A stretch of 64,000 nt of DNA from Roseicyclus marinus (GTDB lineage: Bacteria > Pseudomonadota > Alphaproteobacteria > Rhodobacterales > Rhodobacteraceae), in the NCBI RefSeq assembly GCF_036322625.1, contig NZ_AP027266.1, forward strand, positions 437,001-501,000, in the 5' to 3' direction. Numbering within the stretch: position 1 is the stretch's first letter; the number at the start of each line of letters is the position of its first letter. The translations under genes were made by a program, and so were the position numbers. The notes under the pieces are model-generated. The model had not been told where the DNA came from and ran no database searches. It saw only the letters and a list, made by a program, of their open reading frames with translations. This document shows positions 25,061 through 34,044 of the stretch, piece by piece.

Positions 25061-25761
25061 AAAAGCTCTACGCTTCCGCGGCGGATGCGCTCGACGGTGT
25101 TCTGTTTGACGGCATGCTGATCGCGGCGGGGGGCTTTGGCCTCTGCGGTATTCCGGAACTGCTGATCGACGGGATCGTGGCATCGGGCGTCAAGGATCTG
25201 ACCGTGGCGTCGAACAACGCGGGCGTCGATGATTTCGGCTTGGGCAAGCTTTTGGCCACCCGCCAGATCAAGAAGATGATGTCGTCCTACGTGGGCGAAA
25301 ACGCCGAATTCATGCGCCAGTATCTGAGCGGAGAGCTGGAGCTGGAATTCAACCCCCAAGGGACGCTGGCCGAGCGCATGCGCGCGGGCGGCGCGGGGAT
25401 TCCCGGTTTCTACACCAAGACGGGCGTCGGCACGGTCATCGCCGAGGGCAAGGAAGTGAAGACTTTCGACGGGCAGGATTACATCCTCGAACGCGGGATC
25501 TTCGCCGATCTGTCGATCGTCAAGGCTTGGAAAGCGGATGAGACGGGCAATGCGGTGTTCCGCAAGACGGCCCGCAACTTCAACCCGCCTGCTGCGATGT
25601 GCGGAAAGATCTGCATCATGGAGGTGGAGGAGATCGTGCCGACGGGATCGCTTGACCCCGACACGATCCACCTGCCCGGCATCTATGTGCATCGCCTGAT
25701 CCGAGGGCAGCACGAGAAGCGGATCGAGCAAAGAACAATCCGTCAGAGGGAGGGCGCCTGA
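25057..25761 (+). CDS. scoA: 3-keto-acid CoA-transferase subunit A (SCOT type)
   Basis: A 234-residue class I CoA-transferase alpha subunit. The segments [63 protein letters not shown] and the ending HEKRIEQRT are those of succinyl-CoA:acetoacetate transferases rather than PcaI. It would activate acetoacetate with succinyl-CoA. It overlaps the BKACE stop (ATGA) and abuts the B subunit. Confidence 0.9.
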   Translation: MKKLYASAADALDGVLFDGMLIAAGGFGLCGIPELLIDGIVASGVKDLTVASNNAGVDDFGLGKLLATRQIKKMMSSYVGENAEFMRQYLSGELELEFNPQGTLAERMRAGGAGIPGFYTKTGVGTVIAEGKEVKTFDGQDYILERGIFADLSIVKAWKADETGNAVFRKTARNFNPPAAMCGKICIMEVEEIVPTGSLDPDTIHLPGIYVHRLIRGQHEKRIEQRTIRQREGA

Positions 25762-26388
25762 ATGCCTTGGGACCGTAACCAGATGGCCGCCCGCGCCGCG
25801 AAAGAACTGCGTCAGGGCATGTATGTGAACCTTGGCATCGGCATCCCGACGCTGGTGTCGAACTACATCCCCGAGGGCATGACCGTGACCCTGCAATCGG
25901 AAAACGGGATGCTGGGCATGGGCCCCTTCCCCATCGAGGGGGAAGAGGACGCCGACCTGATCAATGCGGGCAAGCAGACCATCACCGAACTGCCCCACAC
26001 CGCCTATTTCGACAGCGCGACAAGCTTTGGCATGATCCGGGGCGGCAAGATCGCCATGGCGATCCTCGGCGCGATGGAAGTCAGCGAAAAGGGCGATCTG
26101 GCGAACTGGATGATCCCCGGCAAGCTGGTGAAGGGGATGGGCGGCGCGATGGATCTGGTCGCGGGCGTGGGCCGGGTTGTCGTCGTGATGGATCACGCCA
26201 ACAAGCATGGCGAGAGCAAGGTTCTGAAGGACTGCACCCTGCCCCTGACGGGCACCGGTGTGGTGGATCTGATCATCACGAACATGGGTGTGCTGGAGGT
26301 GGTCGAGGGTGGTCTGAAAATCCTCGAACTGGCCGATGGCGTGACCGAGGCCGATCTGCGCGCCGCCACGGAAGCCACGCTTGTGTGA
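25762..26388 (+). CDS. scoB: 3-keto-acid CoA-transferase subunit B (SCOT type)
   Basis: A 208-residue beta subunit carrying the catalytic glutamate in [12 protein letters not shown], with the N-terminal [11 protein letters not shown] and the C-terminal [12 protein letters not shown]. It pairs with the preceding subunit, and its ATG lies one base after that gene's stop. It ends the operon that starts with the SCP2-like gene. A matching thiolase is not in the window. Confidence 0.92.
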   Translation: MPWDRNQMAARAAKELRQGMYVNLGIGIPTLVSNYIPEGMTVTLQSENGMLGMGPFPIEGEEDADLINAGKQTITELPHTAYFDSATSFGMIRGGKIAMAILGAMEVSEKGDLANWMIPGKLVKGMGGAMDLVAGVGRVVVVMDHANKHGESKVLKDCTLPLTGTGVVDLIITNMGVLEVVEGGLKILELADGVTEADLRAATEATLV

Positions 26389-26481
26389 CATCAGGGCGGG
26401 TCGCGGTTTTCAGCGGAGGACAACCCGGCAAAATAGTGGCCCGCGCGGTCGATCCGGGGGGCGGTAACGCGCGGGTTCCGG

Positions 26482-28362
26482 TCAGGTCGCCGGGCGCGGC
26501 ATCGGGGATTGCGGCGGAGCGAGACCCAAGGGCGAAATGCGCAGCGCGCGCAGCGCGTTCAGGATGACGGCCACGTCGATCGCTTCTTGCAACAGCGCGC
26601 CCTGCACCGGCGTGAGATAGCCGAAGGCCGCCGCGATCATGCCAAGCACGGAGAGGCCGATCCCCGCCACGACGCTTTCTAGCGCGATGCGGCGGGACCG
26701 GCGGGCGATCTCGATCCCCGGCGCGATGCGGTCCACCCGGTCCACCAGCAAGACGACATCCGCCGCCTCGGCACTGGCCGCAGCCCCCCGCGCGCCCATG
26801 GCCACCCCCACATCGGCGGCGGCGAGCGCGGGGGCGTCGTTGACGCCATCGCCCACCATCATCACCGGGCCGTTCTTGCGCTCGGTCAGGACCAGCAGCA
26901 CCTTTTCGTCCGGCGTCAGGCTGGCCCGGATGCCGTCGAGGCCAAGGCCTTCGGTCACGCGCGCGGCAACCTCGGCCCGGTCGCCGGTGGCCAAGAGGAT
27001 GCGCGCGACGCCCTGTTGCCGGAGGCCTGCCAGCATCCCGGCCGCACCCTCGCGCAGGGGGTCGGACATGACCAGATGCCCGGCCATGCGCCCATCGACC
27101 GCCACGGCCACCATCACCGACCCCGCCAAAAGATCGGGATGATCGCTTGCCACGCCGCCCGCGCGGCCCGCGACGAAACCTTCGCCGCCCACGATCACCT
27201 GCTGCCCGTCGATGACGCCGATCACGCCTTCGCCGGGGATTTCGGTCACATCCCGGGGGAGGGGCAGGCTCAGGCCCCGATCCTTTGCCGCCGCCACGAT
27301 GGCCTGTGCGACGGGGTGCTTGGAGGCCTGATCGAGGGCTGCGGCATAGCGCAGGATGTCATCGGCGCCCATGCCGTCATGGCTGTCGATGCTGACGATC
27401 CGAGGCCGCCCGTCGGTCAGCGTGCCGGTCTTGTCGAGGATCAGGGTGCGGATGCGGGCCATGGCCTCCAGCGGTTTGGCGCCTTTGACGAGCACGCCGA
27501 AATGCGCCGCGCGCGACAGGCCCGCCACCAGCGCCACCGGCACGGCGAGGATCAGGGGGCAGGGGGTGGCCACGACGAGCACGGCGACGGCGCGGATCGG
27601 ATCGCCCGAGAGCCACCAGGCGGCCAGGGCGATGGCGATGGTCACGGCGAGAAAGCCCAGCGACCAGCGATCGGCCAGCCGCGCCATGGGGGCTTTGGAG
27701 GCCTGCGCCGCCTCGACGAGGCGGACGATCCCGGCATAGGTGCTGTCCTTTGCTTCGCGCGTGGCCTCGAGGTCGAAGGCATCGCCTGCATTGGTCGACC
27801 CGCTCATGGTCTCGGCCCCGTGCGCGAGCCGGACGGGCAGGGATTCGCCGGTCAGCGCCGCCGTGTCGACGAAGGCCGTGGCAGAGGCGATCCGCCCGTC
27901 CACCGGCACCACGTCGCCCTGCCGGATCAGCAGGCGGTCGCCGGGGGCGATGGCGTCGAGCGGCACGTCCTCGAGCCCGCCATCGCGGTGGCGCGTCGCG
28001 GTGCGCGGCACGCGGGAGAGAAGATCGCGCATCTCGCGGCGCGCGCGGCCTTCGGCGAAGCTTTCGAGGAAGGTGCCGCCCGAATACATCACGGCGACGA
28101 CAGCTGCGGCCAGCGTCTCGCCGAAGGTGAGGGCCGCCGACATGGACAGGGCCGCGACGATGTCGAGGCCCATCTCGCCGCGTGCGAGGCTGCGGACGAT
28201 CTCGACCAGCAGCGCGGCCAGAACGGGCACCACGCCCGCGAACCAGACCATCCGCGCCAGATCGGGCAGGCCGCCGGCATGGAGCCCCAGCCCCGCCAGC
28301 AGAGCCGCCAGAGCAAGCCCGAGAAGGAAGGTCTTGAGCCGGTCGGTCTGCACGTGGTCCAA
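26482..28362 (-). CDS. P1B-type heavy-metal ATPase with a TPC motif and no HMA domain
   Basis: A 626-residue transition-metal exporter of the P-type ATPase family. It shows the actuator motif TGES, the membrane metal site TPCP, phosphorylation motif DKTGTLTD, the HP motif (SKHP) and GDGVNDAPAL. There is no N-terminal metal-binding domain, and the usual CPC is replaced by TPC, so the metal cannot be called as Cu or Zn/Cd. The start is uncertain: TTG 28362 or GTG 28353, with GGAG about 15 nt before the TTG. It stands alone and divergent from a LysR gene. Confidence 0.88.
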   Translation of the reverse strand: MDHVQTDRLKTFLLGLALAALLAGLGLHAGGLPDLARMVWFAGVVPVLAALLVEIVRSLARGEMGLDIVAALSMSAALTFGETLAAAVVAVMYSGGTFLESFAEGRARREMRDLLSRVPRTATRHRDGGLEDVPLDAIAPGDRLLIRQGDVVPVDGRIASATAFVDTAALTGESLPVRLAHGAETMSGSTNAGDAFDLEATREAKDSTYAGIVRLVEAAQASKAPMARLADRWSLGFLAVTIAIALAAWWLSGDPIRAVAVLVVATPCPLILAVPVALVAGLSRAAHFGVLVKGAKPLEAMARIRTLILDKTGTLTDGRPRIVSIDSHDGMGADDILRYAAALDQASKHPVAQAIVAAAKDRGLSLPLPRDVTEIPGEGVIGVIDGQQVIVGGEGFVAGRAGGVASDHPDLLAGSVMVAVAVDGRMAGHLVMSDPLREGAAGMLAGLRQQGVARILLATGDRAEVAARVTEGLGLDGIRASLTPDEKVLLVLTERKNGPVMMVGDGVNDAPALAAADVGVAMGARGAAASAEAADVVLLVDRVDRIAPGIEIARRSRRIALESVVAGIGLSVLGMIAAAFGYLTPVQGALLQEAIDVAVILNALRALRISPLGLAPPQSPMPRPAT

Positions 28363-28669
28363 GGGTCTGACATCTCCGAGGGTTGGGCGATCATCGCGGG
28401 CGGGGTCGCCGGACGGCAGCGCGCGCCAGGGTTTCGCGGCCTGGCTGCATCATTGCGCCGGAAGGCCGGGGCGTCGAGACCTGTCTGCCGCGCGGTCGGC
28501 TGTCGGTGCAAAGGCCGCGCGTCGCGGCGGCGGTGGTCGTGCATCGCCCTGGACAGGATCCTGTATTCCCAGGGCCTCCGGGTGGGCAAGGCGGCCAGTG
28601 GCTTGTGTTTTCGCATGGCTGCACGCAGTATCCGGTCAGGGCCGGGGGGCTGTGGAGGAACGCACATAC
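28363..28669. other. 307-nt intergenic region between P-type ATPase and LysR genes
   Basis: A divergent promoter region. The only structure I see is the 12-bp palindrome ACAGGATCCTGT (28553-28564) inside a larger inverted repeat (CCCTGG at 28547, CCAGGG at 28569). No convincing gene or RNA was seen. Confidence 0.5.
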
Positions 28670-29560
28670 ATGTCCTTTGACCACTGGGACGAGATCCGCA
28701 CCGCCTACCAGGTCGCGCGGGTGGGCACCGTATCGGGTGCAGCCGAGGCGCTGGGGGTTCATCACGCCACCGTCATCCGCCATATCGACGCGCTGGAAGG
28801 GCGGCTGGGGGCCAAGCTGTTCCAGCGGCACGCGCGCGGCTACACGCCGACGGAAGCCGGGCAGGATCTGCTCAATGTCGCGGCCCAGACCGATGACCAG
28901 TTCACCCAGCTTGCAGGCCGCATCAAGGGGCGCGGCGACGAGGTGACGGGCGAGTTGATCGTGACCTCGCTCGATGCTCTGTCGCCCCTGATCGTGCCCG
29001 CGATCGGGGATTTCATGGAGCGTCACCCCGACCTGCGGGTCCGGTTGATGACCGATCACCGGCTGTTCCGGCTGGAATACGGGGAGGCGCATGTCGCGAT
29101 CCGGGCGGGAACCCTGCCGGATCAGCCCGACAACGTGGTCCAGCCGTTCTTCACGCAGACGATCCGGTTGATGGCGTCCAGGGATTATGTCGCGCGGTTC
29201 GGCACGCTCGAGCGCGGCAATGTCGAGGATCACCGCTTCATCGGCACGGTCGAGGATTCGCCCCGCGCGCCCTATTACCGGTGGCTCAACGAACATGTTC
29301 CGGCCAGTTCGATCCATTTCCGGGCGACCTCGATGATGGCGGGCAAGGTGGCCGTGGTGTCTGGGATGGGGATCGGCTTTCTGCCGACATGGGAGATGGA
29401 GGGGACCGAGAACCTGGTCGAGGTCTTGCCGCCGCTGGAGGATTGGTCGGCCAGGATCTGGCTGGTCACCCATATGGACCTGCACCGGACGGCCAAGGTC
29501 CAGACCTTCGTGCGGTTCCTGAAGGACAAGGTGAAGACCTGGGGCGTCGATACGCCGTGA
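28670..29560 (+). CDS. LysR-family regulator
   Basis: A 296-residue LysR regulator. The helix-turn-helix spans VARVGTVSGAAEALGVHHATVIRHIDALEGRLGAKLFQR. The effector domain includes VRLMTDHRLFRLEYGEAHVAIRAG. The ATG at 28670 has TGGAGGAACGCACATAC upstream. Its stop overlaps the GTG of a DMT-family transporter gene, which is its likely partner or target. The inducer is unknown. Confidence 0.88.
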   Translation: MSFDHWDEIRTAYQVARVGTVSGAAEALGVHHATVIRHIDALEGRLGAKLFQRHARGYTPTEAGQDLLNVAAQTDDQFTQLAGRIKGRGDEVTGELIVTSLDALSPLIVPAIGDFMERHPDLRVRLMTDHRLFRLEYGEAHVAIRAGTLPDQPDNVVQPFFTQTIRLMASRDYVARFGTLERGNVEDHRFIGTVEDSPRAPYYRWLNEHVPASSIHFRATSMMAGKVAVVSGMGIGFLPTWEMEGTENLVEVLPPLEDWSARIWLVTHMDLHRTAKVQTFVRFLKDKVKTWGVDTP

Positions 29561-30459
29561 CCGCGCGGGCGCAGCTTTCGGTGGAGGCGCGGCACGGGCA
29601 TCTGGCGATGCTCACGTTTTCGGCGCTTGTGGCGGGATCCTTCTCGCTCGGCGGGCAGGTGGCCAACGAGATCGACCCCGCCGCGCTGAACGCGGTGCGC
29701 TTTGCCATATCGGCGGCGGTGGTGGGTGTGGTCATCGCGGCGCGGGGCGAGGGGGCGGCGACGCGCGCGGCCTTGGCGGCACCCTGGCGCTACGCGATCC
29801 TGGGCGGGTTTTTCGCGCTCTATTTCGTGACGATGTTCGTGGGGCTGAAGACGGCACCGCCGGTGTCGGCGGCGGCGGTGTTCACGCTGACGCCGGTGAT
29901 GAGCGGGGTCTTCGGCTATATCCTGCTGCGCCAGATCATGGGTGCGCGCATCCGGCTGGCGCTGGCGCTGGGGGCGATGGGCGCGTTGTGGGTGATCTTT
30001 CGCGCGGATCTGTCGGCGCTGATGGCCTTCGAGATCGGGCGGGGGGAGGCGATATTCTTTTGGGGCTGCATGGCGCATGCGGCCTATACGCCGATGGTGC
30101 GGGTGCTGAACCGGGGCGAGCCGATCCTGAGCTTCACCTTCTGGACGCTGTCGGCCACGGCGGTGATCATCGGGATCTGGGGCCGGGCCGAGATCGTGGC
30201 GACGGATTGGGCGGGGTTGCGCCCGCTGGTCTGGGTGACGCTGGGCTATACGGCCATCGCGGCGTCGTCGATGACGGTGTTCCTTGTGCAATTCGCGTCG
30301 ATGCGGCTGCCGTCGTCCAAGGTCATGGCCTATACCTATCTGACGCCGAGCTGGGTGTTGCTCTGGGAATTGGCGCTGGGCCAGCCGATGCCGCCCGTGA
30401 TGGTGCTGGGGGGGATCGGGTTGACGGTTCTGGCGCTGGGGTTGTTGTTGAAGGAATAG
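29557..30459 (+). CDS. EamA/DMT-family transporter
   Basis: A 300-residue membrane protein with about ten hydrophobic segments in two EamA-like halves, typical of drug/metabolite exporters. The GTG at 29557 overlaps the LysR stop (GTGA); ATG 29608 is an alternative. The coupling suggests the LysR protein controls it. Substrate unknown. A cluster of short palindromic repeats follows. Confidence 0.85.
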   Translation: MTARAQLSVEARHGHLAMLTFSALVAGSFSLGGQVANEIDPAALNAVRFAISAAVVGVVIAARGEGAATRAALAAPWRYAILGGFFALYFVTMFVGLKTAPPVSAAAVFTLTPVMSGVFGYILLRQIMGARIRLALALGAMGALWVIFRADLSALMAFEIGRGEAIFFWGCMAHAAYTPMVRVLNRGEPILSFTFWTLSATAVIIGIWGRAEIVATDWAGLRPLVWVTLGYTAIAASSMTVFLVQFASMRLPSSKVMAYTYLTPSWVLLWELALGQPMPPVMVLGGIGLTVLALGLLLKE

Positions 30460-30494
30460 GGTGGGGTGTGCCCTGTGCGGGGGTAGTGTTGATT

Positions 30495-30618
30495 GGTGCG
30501 CCTGAAGGCGCACCCTACCCAGACGGTGGGCAAGACTGTGTAGGGTGTGCCTTCAGGCGCACCGATCCCGACAGAAAAGACGTGAGGCGCGAAGGGTATG
30601 CCGCGCACGGCGCACCCT
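30495..30618. repeat. Cluster of short palindromes with CACCCTAC tails
   Basis: GGTGCGCCT-GA-AGGCGCACC followed by CTAC (30495-30518); the inverted form TAGGGTGTGCCTTCAGGCGCACC split by its centre (30541-30563); and a third unit ending GGCGCACCCTAC just before 30620. A related palindrome, GGTGGGCA-GGAT-TGCCCACC with CTAC, lies at 32385-32408. They sit between the DMT gene and the convergent ArsR gene. Confidence 0.7.
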
Positions 30619-30955
30619 ACTCGGGGGTGGGGGCAGAGCCCAGTTCGCGTTCGAGGAAGGCTTCGAAATCGTCGAGGTTGACCGGCTCGAACTGGCCGAA
30701 GGATTGCATCCAGACAGAGGCCGGTTTGAGCGCGTCGGGATCGAGTTTGCACCATTTCACCCGGCCGCGTTTTTCCTGAACGATCAGACCCGCCGTGGCG
30801 AGGATGGCGAGGTGTTTGGAGATCGCGGCGAGCGACATCTCGAAGGGATGGGCGACATCGGTGACGGCCATGTCATCCTCGAGCAGCATGCGCAGGATCT
30901 CGCGCCGCGTGGGATCGGCGAGGGCGGCAAAGACGATGTCGAGCGAGGCGGCCAT
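30617..30955 (-). CDS. ArsR-family transcriptional regulator
   Basis: A 112-residue winged-helix repressor with the ArsR pattern ALADPTRREILRMLLEDD, recognition helix SLAAISKHLAILATAGLI and wing QEKRGRVKWCKLDP. The subgroup with this layout often controls a neighbouring AHSA1/SRPBCC gene, but none is present here. No obvious cysteine metal site is seen. A perfect palindrome upstream is the likely operator. Confidence 0.87.
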   Translation of the reverse strand: MAASLDIVFAALADPTRREILRMLLEDDMAVTDVAHPFEMSLAAISKHLAILATAGLIVQEKRGRVKWCKLDPDALKPASVWMQSFGQFEPVNLDDFEAFLERELGSAPTPE

Positions 30956-30986
30956 GCGCGCCAGTAGACCCCGTCCGGCGCAATCG

Positions 30987-31002
30987 TCAACCGATCGGTT
31001 GA
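30987..31002. promoter_or_regulatory. TCAACCGATCGGTTGA palindrome, ArsR-type operator
   Basis: A perfect 16-bp palindrome 32 bp upstream of the ArsR-family start codon. Its form and place fit an autoregulatory operator. Confidence 0.7.
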
Positions 31003-31185
31003 ATATGCCTGTCACGGCAAAACGGGCCTGTGCGCCCTGCGCGGAGGGAGTGAACGATTTGACGCACCTGGATAAGACCATGCAAAATCAACTATTTGAC
31101 GGAATTTCTCTGCGCTGCGGCGTGCGTTGACTCTGGGCTCTGGCCGGCATAGCGTCCGCCCGAATTCCCGTGGGGGTTTCAATTC

Positions 31186-31524
31186 ATGTCCGGGTCAGAC
31201 GAAGCGGAGCGGTTGAAGGCTCTGGAAGCCCGGATCGCGGCGGCCCGCAAGGCCGAGGCGCCGGAACACCACATGGGCGAGCATTATTCGCAAGCGCAAG
31301 TCGCGTGGCGGATGGTGATCGAGCTGGTCGCCGGTTTGGGGATCGGGTTCGGGATCGGTTACGGGCTGGACGTGCTTTTGGGCACCGGGCCGTGGCTGAT
31401 GGTGATTTTCGTGGTCCTTGGCCTGATCGCCGGGATCAAGACGATGATACGCTCGGCCGAAGAGGTCCAGCGCAAGCAGGTTGACGCGGCCGGGACGGCT
31501 GCGGCGGAACGGGAAAAGGGGTAG
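31186..31524 (+). CDS. atpI: ATP synthase subunit I (AtpI)
   Basis: A 112-residue AtpI protein with a charged N-terminal helix ([19 protein letters not shown]) and two membrane segments ([21 protein letters not shown] and [19 protein letters not shown]). It assists assembly of the c-ring. It is the first gene of the F0 operon, preceded by 183 nt that must hold the promoter. Confidence 0.92.
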   Translation: MSGSDEAERLKALEARIAAARKAEAPEHHMGEHYSQAQVAWRMVIELVAGLGIGFGIGYGLDVLLGTGPWLMVIFVVLGLIAGIKTMIRSAEEVQRKQVDAAGTAAAEREKG

Positions 31525-31528
31525 CGAC

Positions 31529-32377
31529 GTGGCAACCGAGAGCACCAACACCTCGGCTTCGGCAGGCGGCAAGGGCCGCGTGGTGGCTTATGTCCTGATC
31601 GCGGTGGCGGCCGTTCTGTTCGGGCTGGCCTATGCCGATGGCTACAGCGGCCTTGCGATCCACCCGATGGACCAGTTCGAGGTCAAACCGCTGTTCGGCG
31701 AGGGTCCGATCCACTGGTACACGCCCACCAATGCGACGCTGTGGATGGGGCTGGCGATTGCCGCCATCGCGGCGCTGATGGTCATGGGCACCAAGGGCCG
31801 CGCGGTCATCCCGTCGCGCAGCCAGTCGATGGCGGAACTGGTCTATGGGTTCGTGCGAAAGATGGTCGAGGATGTGGCGGGCAAGGATGCGCTGCCGTAT
31901 TTCCCCTACATCTTCACGCTGTTCCTGTTCATCCTGTTCGCGAACTTCCTCGGGCTGATCCCGACGAGCTTCACCACGACCTCGCATATCGCGGTGACCG
32001 CGATTCTGGCGGCGTGCGTATTCCTGACCGTGACGGCTGTCGGTTTCATCAAGAACGGCGTCGGCTTCCTGAGCCTGTTCTGGGTGTCGTCGGCGCCGCT
32101 GGCGCTGCGGCCGATCTTGGCTGTGATCGAGCTGATTTCCTATTTCGTCCGCCCTGTCAGCCATTCCATCCGTCTGGCCGGCAACCTGATGGCCGGCCAC
32201 GCGGTTCTCAAGGTTTTCGCGGGCTTTGCCGGTGCCATGGGGGTCGCGGGCATCGCGCCGATCGTGGGCGTCGTGGCAATCTACGGGCTAGAGGTGCTGG
32301 TGTCCGCCATCCAGGCCTATGTGTTCACCATCCTCACCTGCGTCTACCTGAAGGACGCATTGCACCCGCATCACTGA
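31529..32377 (+). CDS. atpB: ATP synthase F0 subunit a
   Basis: A 282-residue membrane subunit forming the proton half-channels. The essential arginine lies in [14 protein letters not shown]. The probable start is GTG at 31529, four bases after atpI. An ATG further upstream lies inside atpI. The C terminus ([23 protein letters not shown]) is typical for alphaproteobacteria. Confidence 0.95.
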   Translation: MATESTNTSASAGGKGRVVAYVLIAVAAVLFGLAYADGYSGLAIHPMDQFEVKPLFGEGPIHWYTPTNATLWMGLAIAAIAALMVMGTKGRAVIPSRSQSMAELVYGFVRKMVEDVAGKDALPYFPYIFTLFLFILFANFLGLIPTSFTTTSHIAVTAILAACVFLTVTAVGFIKNGVGFLSLFWVSSAPLALRPILAVIELISYFVRPVSHSIRLAGNLMAGHAVLKVFAGFAGAMGVAGIAPIVGVVAIYGLEVLVSAIQAYVFTILTCVYLKDALHPHH

Positions 32378-32384
32378 ATGTGGT

Positions 32385-32408
32385 GGTGGGCAGGATTGCC
32401 CACCCTAC
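32385..32408. repeat. Short palindrome with CTAC tail in the atpB-atpE gap
   Basis: GGTGGGCA-GGAT-TGCCCACC followed by CTAC, 8 nt after the atpB stop. It belongs to the same family as the cluster at 30495-30618 and would form a hairpin in the operon mRNA. Confidence 0.65.
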
Positions 32409-32444
32409 GGATTTCTCGAACTTCCAACGTAAGGAGATACCATC

Positions 32445-32681
32445 ATGGAAGGCGATATCGCACAAATGGGCCAGTTCATCGGCGCAGGCTTGGCCGCAAT
32501 CGGCTCGGGCGCAGCTGCCATCGGTGTGGGCCATGTGGCTGGCAACTTCCTCGCCGGCGCGCTGCGCAACCCCTCGGCGGCGGCCGGTCAGACCGCCACG
32601 CTGTTCATCGGCATCGCATTCGCCGAAGCGCTGGGCATCTTCGCCTTCCTCGTCGCTCTGCTGCTGATGTTCGCCGTCTGA
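32445..32681 (+). CDS. atpE: ATP synthase F0 subunit c
   Basis: A 78-residue proteolipid with two membrane helices. The polar loop is ALRNP (about 39-43), and the proton-carrying carboxylate is Glu61 in [11 protein letters not shown]. The ribosome site AAGGAGATACCATC is strong, as expected for a subunit needed in many copies. Confidence 0.97.
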   Translation: MEGDIAQMGQFIGAGLAAIGSGAAAIGVGHVAGNFLAGALRNPSAAAGQTATLFIGIAFAEALGIFAFLVALLLMFAV

Positions 32682-32770
32682 GCCAGGGCCTTCGAGAGAC
32701 CATCCTTACGTCCGGGGCTCGCGTCGCTTGACGCGGGCCTCGGGGTAGACCCGGTTCCAGGAGGACGACA

Positions 32771-33316
32771 ATGGCCGAAGACGCCGCCCACGCTGCCGCC
32801 GACGCCGCCCATTCCGCTGGGCCCGGCATGCCGCAGCTCGATTTCGCGACCTTCCCCAACCAGATCTTCTGGCTGGTGGTTACGCTGGTCGTCATCTATT
32901 TCATCCTGAGCCGCGTCGCGCTGCCCCGGATCGCCGCGGTTCTGGCCGAGCGGCAGGGGACGCTGACCAATGATCTGGCCGCGGCCGAGGATCTGAAGCG
33001 GAAGGCCGTCGAGGCCGAAGCCGCCTACAACAAGGCATTGGCCGATGCGCGCACCGAAGCGCAGAAGATCGCCGAGGAGACCCGCGCGGGCATCCAGGCC
33101 GATCTGAACGAGGCCATCGCCAAGGCGGATGCCGAGATCGCCGCCAAGGCTGCCGAAAGCGAAGCACGCATCGCCGAGATCCAGGCCGGTGCGGTGCAGA
33201 GCATCGAGGATGTGGCCAAGTCGATCGCGGGCGATATCGCCGCTGCGGTCGCACCGGGCGCATCCGTGGATGCCGATGCCATCGCGAGCGCCGTTTCGGC
33301 GCGTGTGAAAGGGTAA
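32771..33316 (+). CDS. atpG: ATP synthase F0 subunit b'
   Basis: A 181-residue b'-type stator subunit. It has an acidic N terminus, one membrane segment ([24 protein letters not shown], about 36-60) and a long alanine/glutamate-rich coiled coil. It carries a longer, His-rich acidic leader than subunit b. It lies between the c and b genes. Confidence 0.93.
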   Translation: MAEDAAHAAADAAHSAGPGMPQLDFATFPNQIFWLVVTLVVIYFILSRVALPRIAAVLAERQGTLTNDLAAAEDLKRKAVEAEAAYNKALADARTEAQKIAEETRAGIQADLNEAIAKADAEIAAKAAESEARIAEIQAGAVQSIEDVAKSIAGDIAAAVAPGASVDADAIASAVSARVKG

Positions 33317-33319
33317 GCC

Positions 33320-33895
33320 ATGATGAAGTCGCTTCTGACGCTGAGCCTTTTCCTTGTTCCCGGTGTGGCGCTTGCCGCCGAGGACAAGCCCCACGGGTTG
33401 TTCGCCCCCTCGCTTGGCAATACCGATTTCGTGGTCCTGATCGGCTTTCTGCTGTTCGTGGCCATCATCTTCTACTTCAACGTGCCCGCGATGCTGGGCG
33501 GTATGCTCGACAAGCGGGCCGAAGGCATCAAGGCCGATCTGGACGAGGCGCGCGCGCTGCGCGAAGAGGCCCAGAGCCTCCTGGCCTCCTACGAGCGCAA
33601 GAGCCGTGAAGTCGCCGATCTGGCTGAACGGATCGTGGCGCAGGCCAAGGCCGATGCGGAAGCCGCGGCAGCACAGGCGCGGGCCGATCTGGAGAAATCC
33701 ATCGCGCGCCGTCTGGCCGCAGCCGAAGACCAGATCGCCAGTGCCGAGGACAAGGCCGTGCGGTCCGTCCGCAACCGCGCTGTCGAGGTTGCCATCGCCG
33801 CAGCAGCCGAAACGCTGGCGAAAAGCCTTGGCGCGTCGCAGGCCAATGGTTTCATCGACGATGCCATCGCACAGGTCGAGCGCCGCTTGCACTGA
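33320..33895 (+). CDS. atpF: ATP synthase F0 subunit b
   Basis: A 191-residue stator subunit with a signal-like leader ([18 protein letters not shown]), membrane segment [19 protein letters not shown], then a long coiled coil. The gene starts 3 nt after the b' stop, and an ATG at 33323 is equally possible. It ends the F0 operon and is followed by a strong terminator. Confidence 0.94.
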   Translation: MMKSLLTLSLFLVPGVALAAEDKPHGLFAPSLGNTDFVVLIGFLLFVAIIFYFNVPAMLGGMLDKRAEGIKADLDEARALREEAQSLLASYERKSREVADLAERIVAQAKADAEAAAAQARADLEKSIARRLAAAEDQIASAEDKAVRSVRNRAVEVAIAAAAETLAKSLGASQANGFIDDAIAQVERRLH

Positions 33896-33922
33896 GCGCC
33901 GCGCAGAACAAGACAGGAAAAA

Positions 33923-33949
33923 CCCCGGATCGCTGATCCGGGGTTTTTT
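33923..33949 (+). terminator. Rho-independent terminator of the F0 operon
   Basis: CCCCGGATC-GCT-GATCCGGGG followed by TTTTTT, 27 nt after the atpF stop. A textbook terminator. Confidence 0.95.
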
Positions 33950-33950
33950 G

Positions 33951-34043
33951 TTGGAGCGCGCCGCGTTTACGCGCCGCTCTCCAACCTTCTGATGTTGCAT
34001 GTCCGGAGAGCGCAAAACCGGTTCCCACTTTTGCGCGACATGC
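33951..34043. repeat. Stem-loop repeat element, third copy
   Basis: The same two-part element as at 7751-7853: TTGGAGCGCG...CTCTCCAA hairpin, then CCTTCTGAT and a 47-bp unit GCATGTCCGG...CGACATGC. The unit has a few substitutions but keeps AAAACCGGTTCCCACTTTTGC intact. On the minus strand it starts 1 nt after the stop codon of the P1 peptidase gene, exactly as the first copies do for dctP. Confidence 0.85.
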
Positions 34044-34044
34044 T

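Noticed and set aside
25057-26388. The CoA-transferase as PcaI/PcaJ (3-oxoadipate CoA-transferase)
   Set aside because: The motifs [19 protein letters not shown] and HEKRIEQRT match SCOT-type enzymes better, and the BKACE gene next door fits acetoacetate as substrate. Substrate overlap cannot be excluded.
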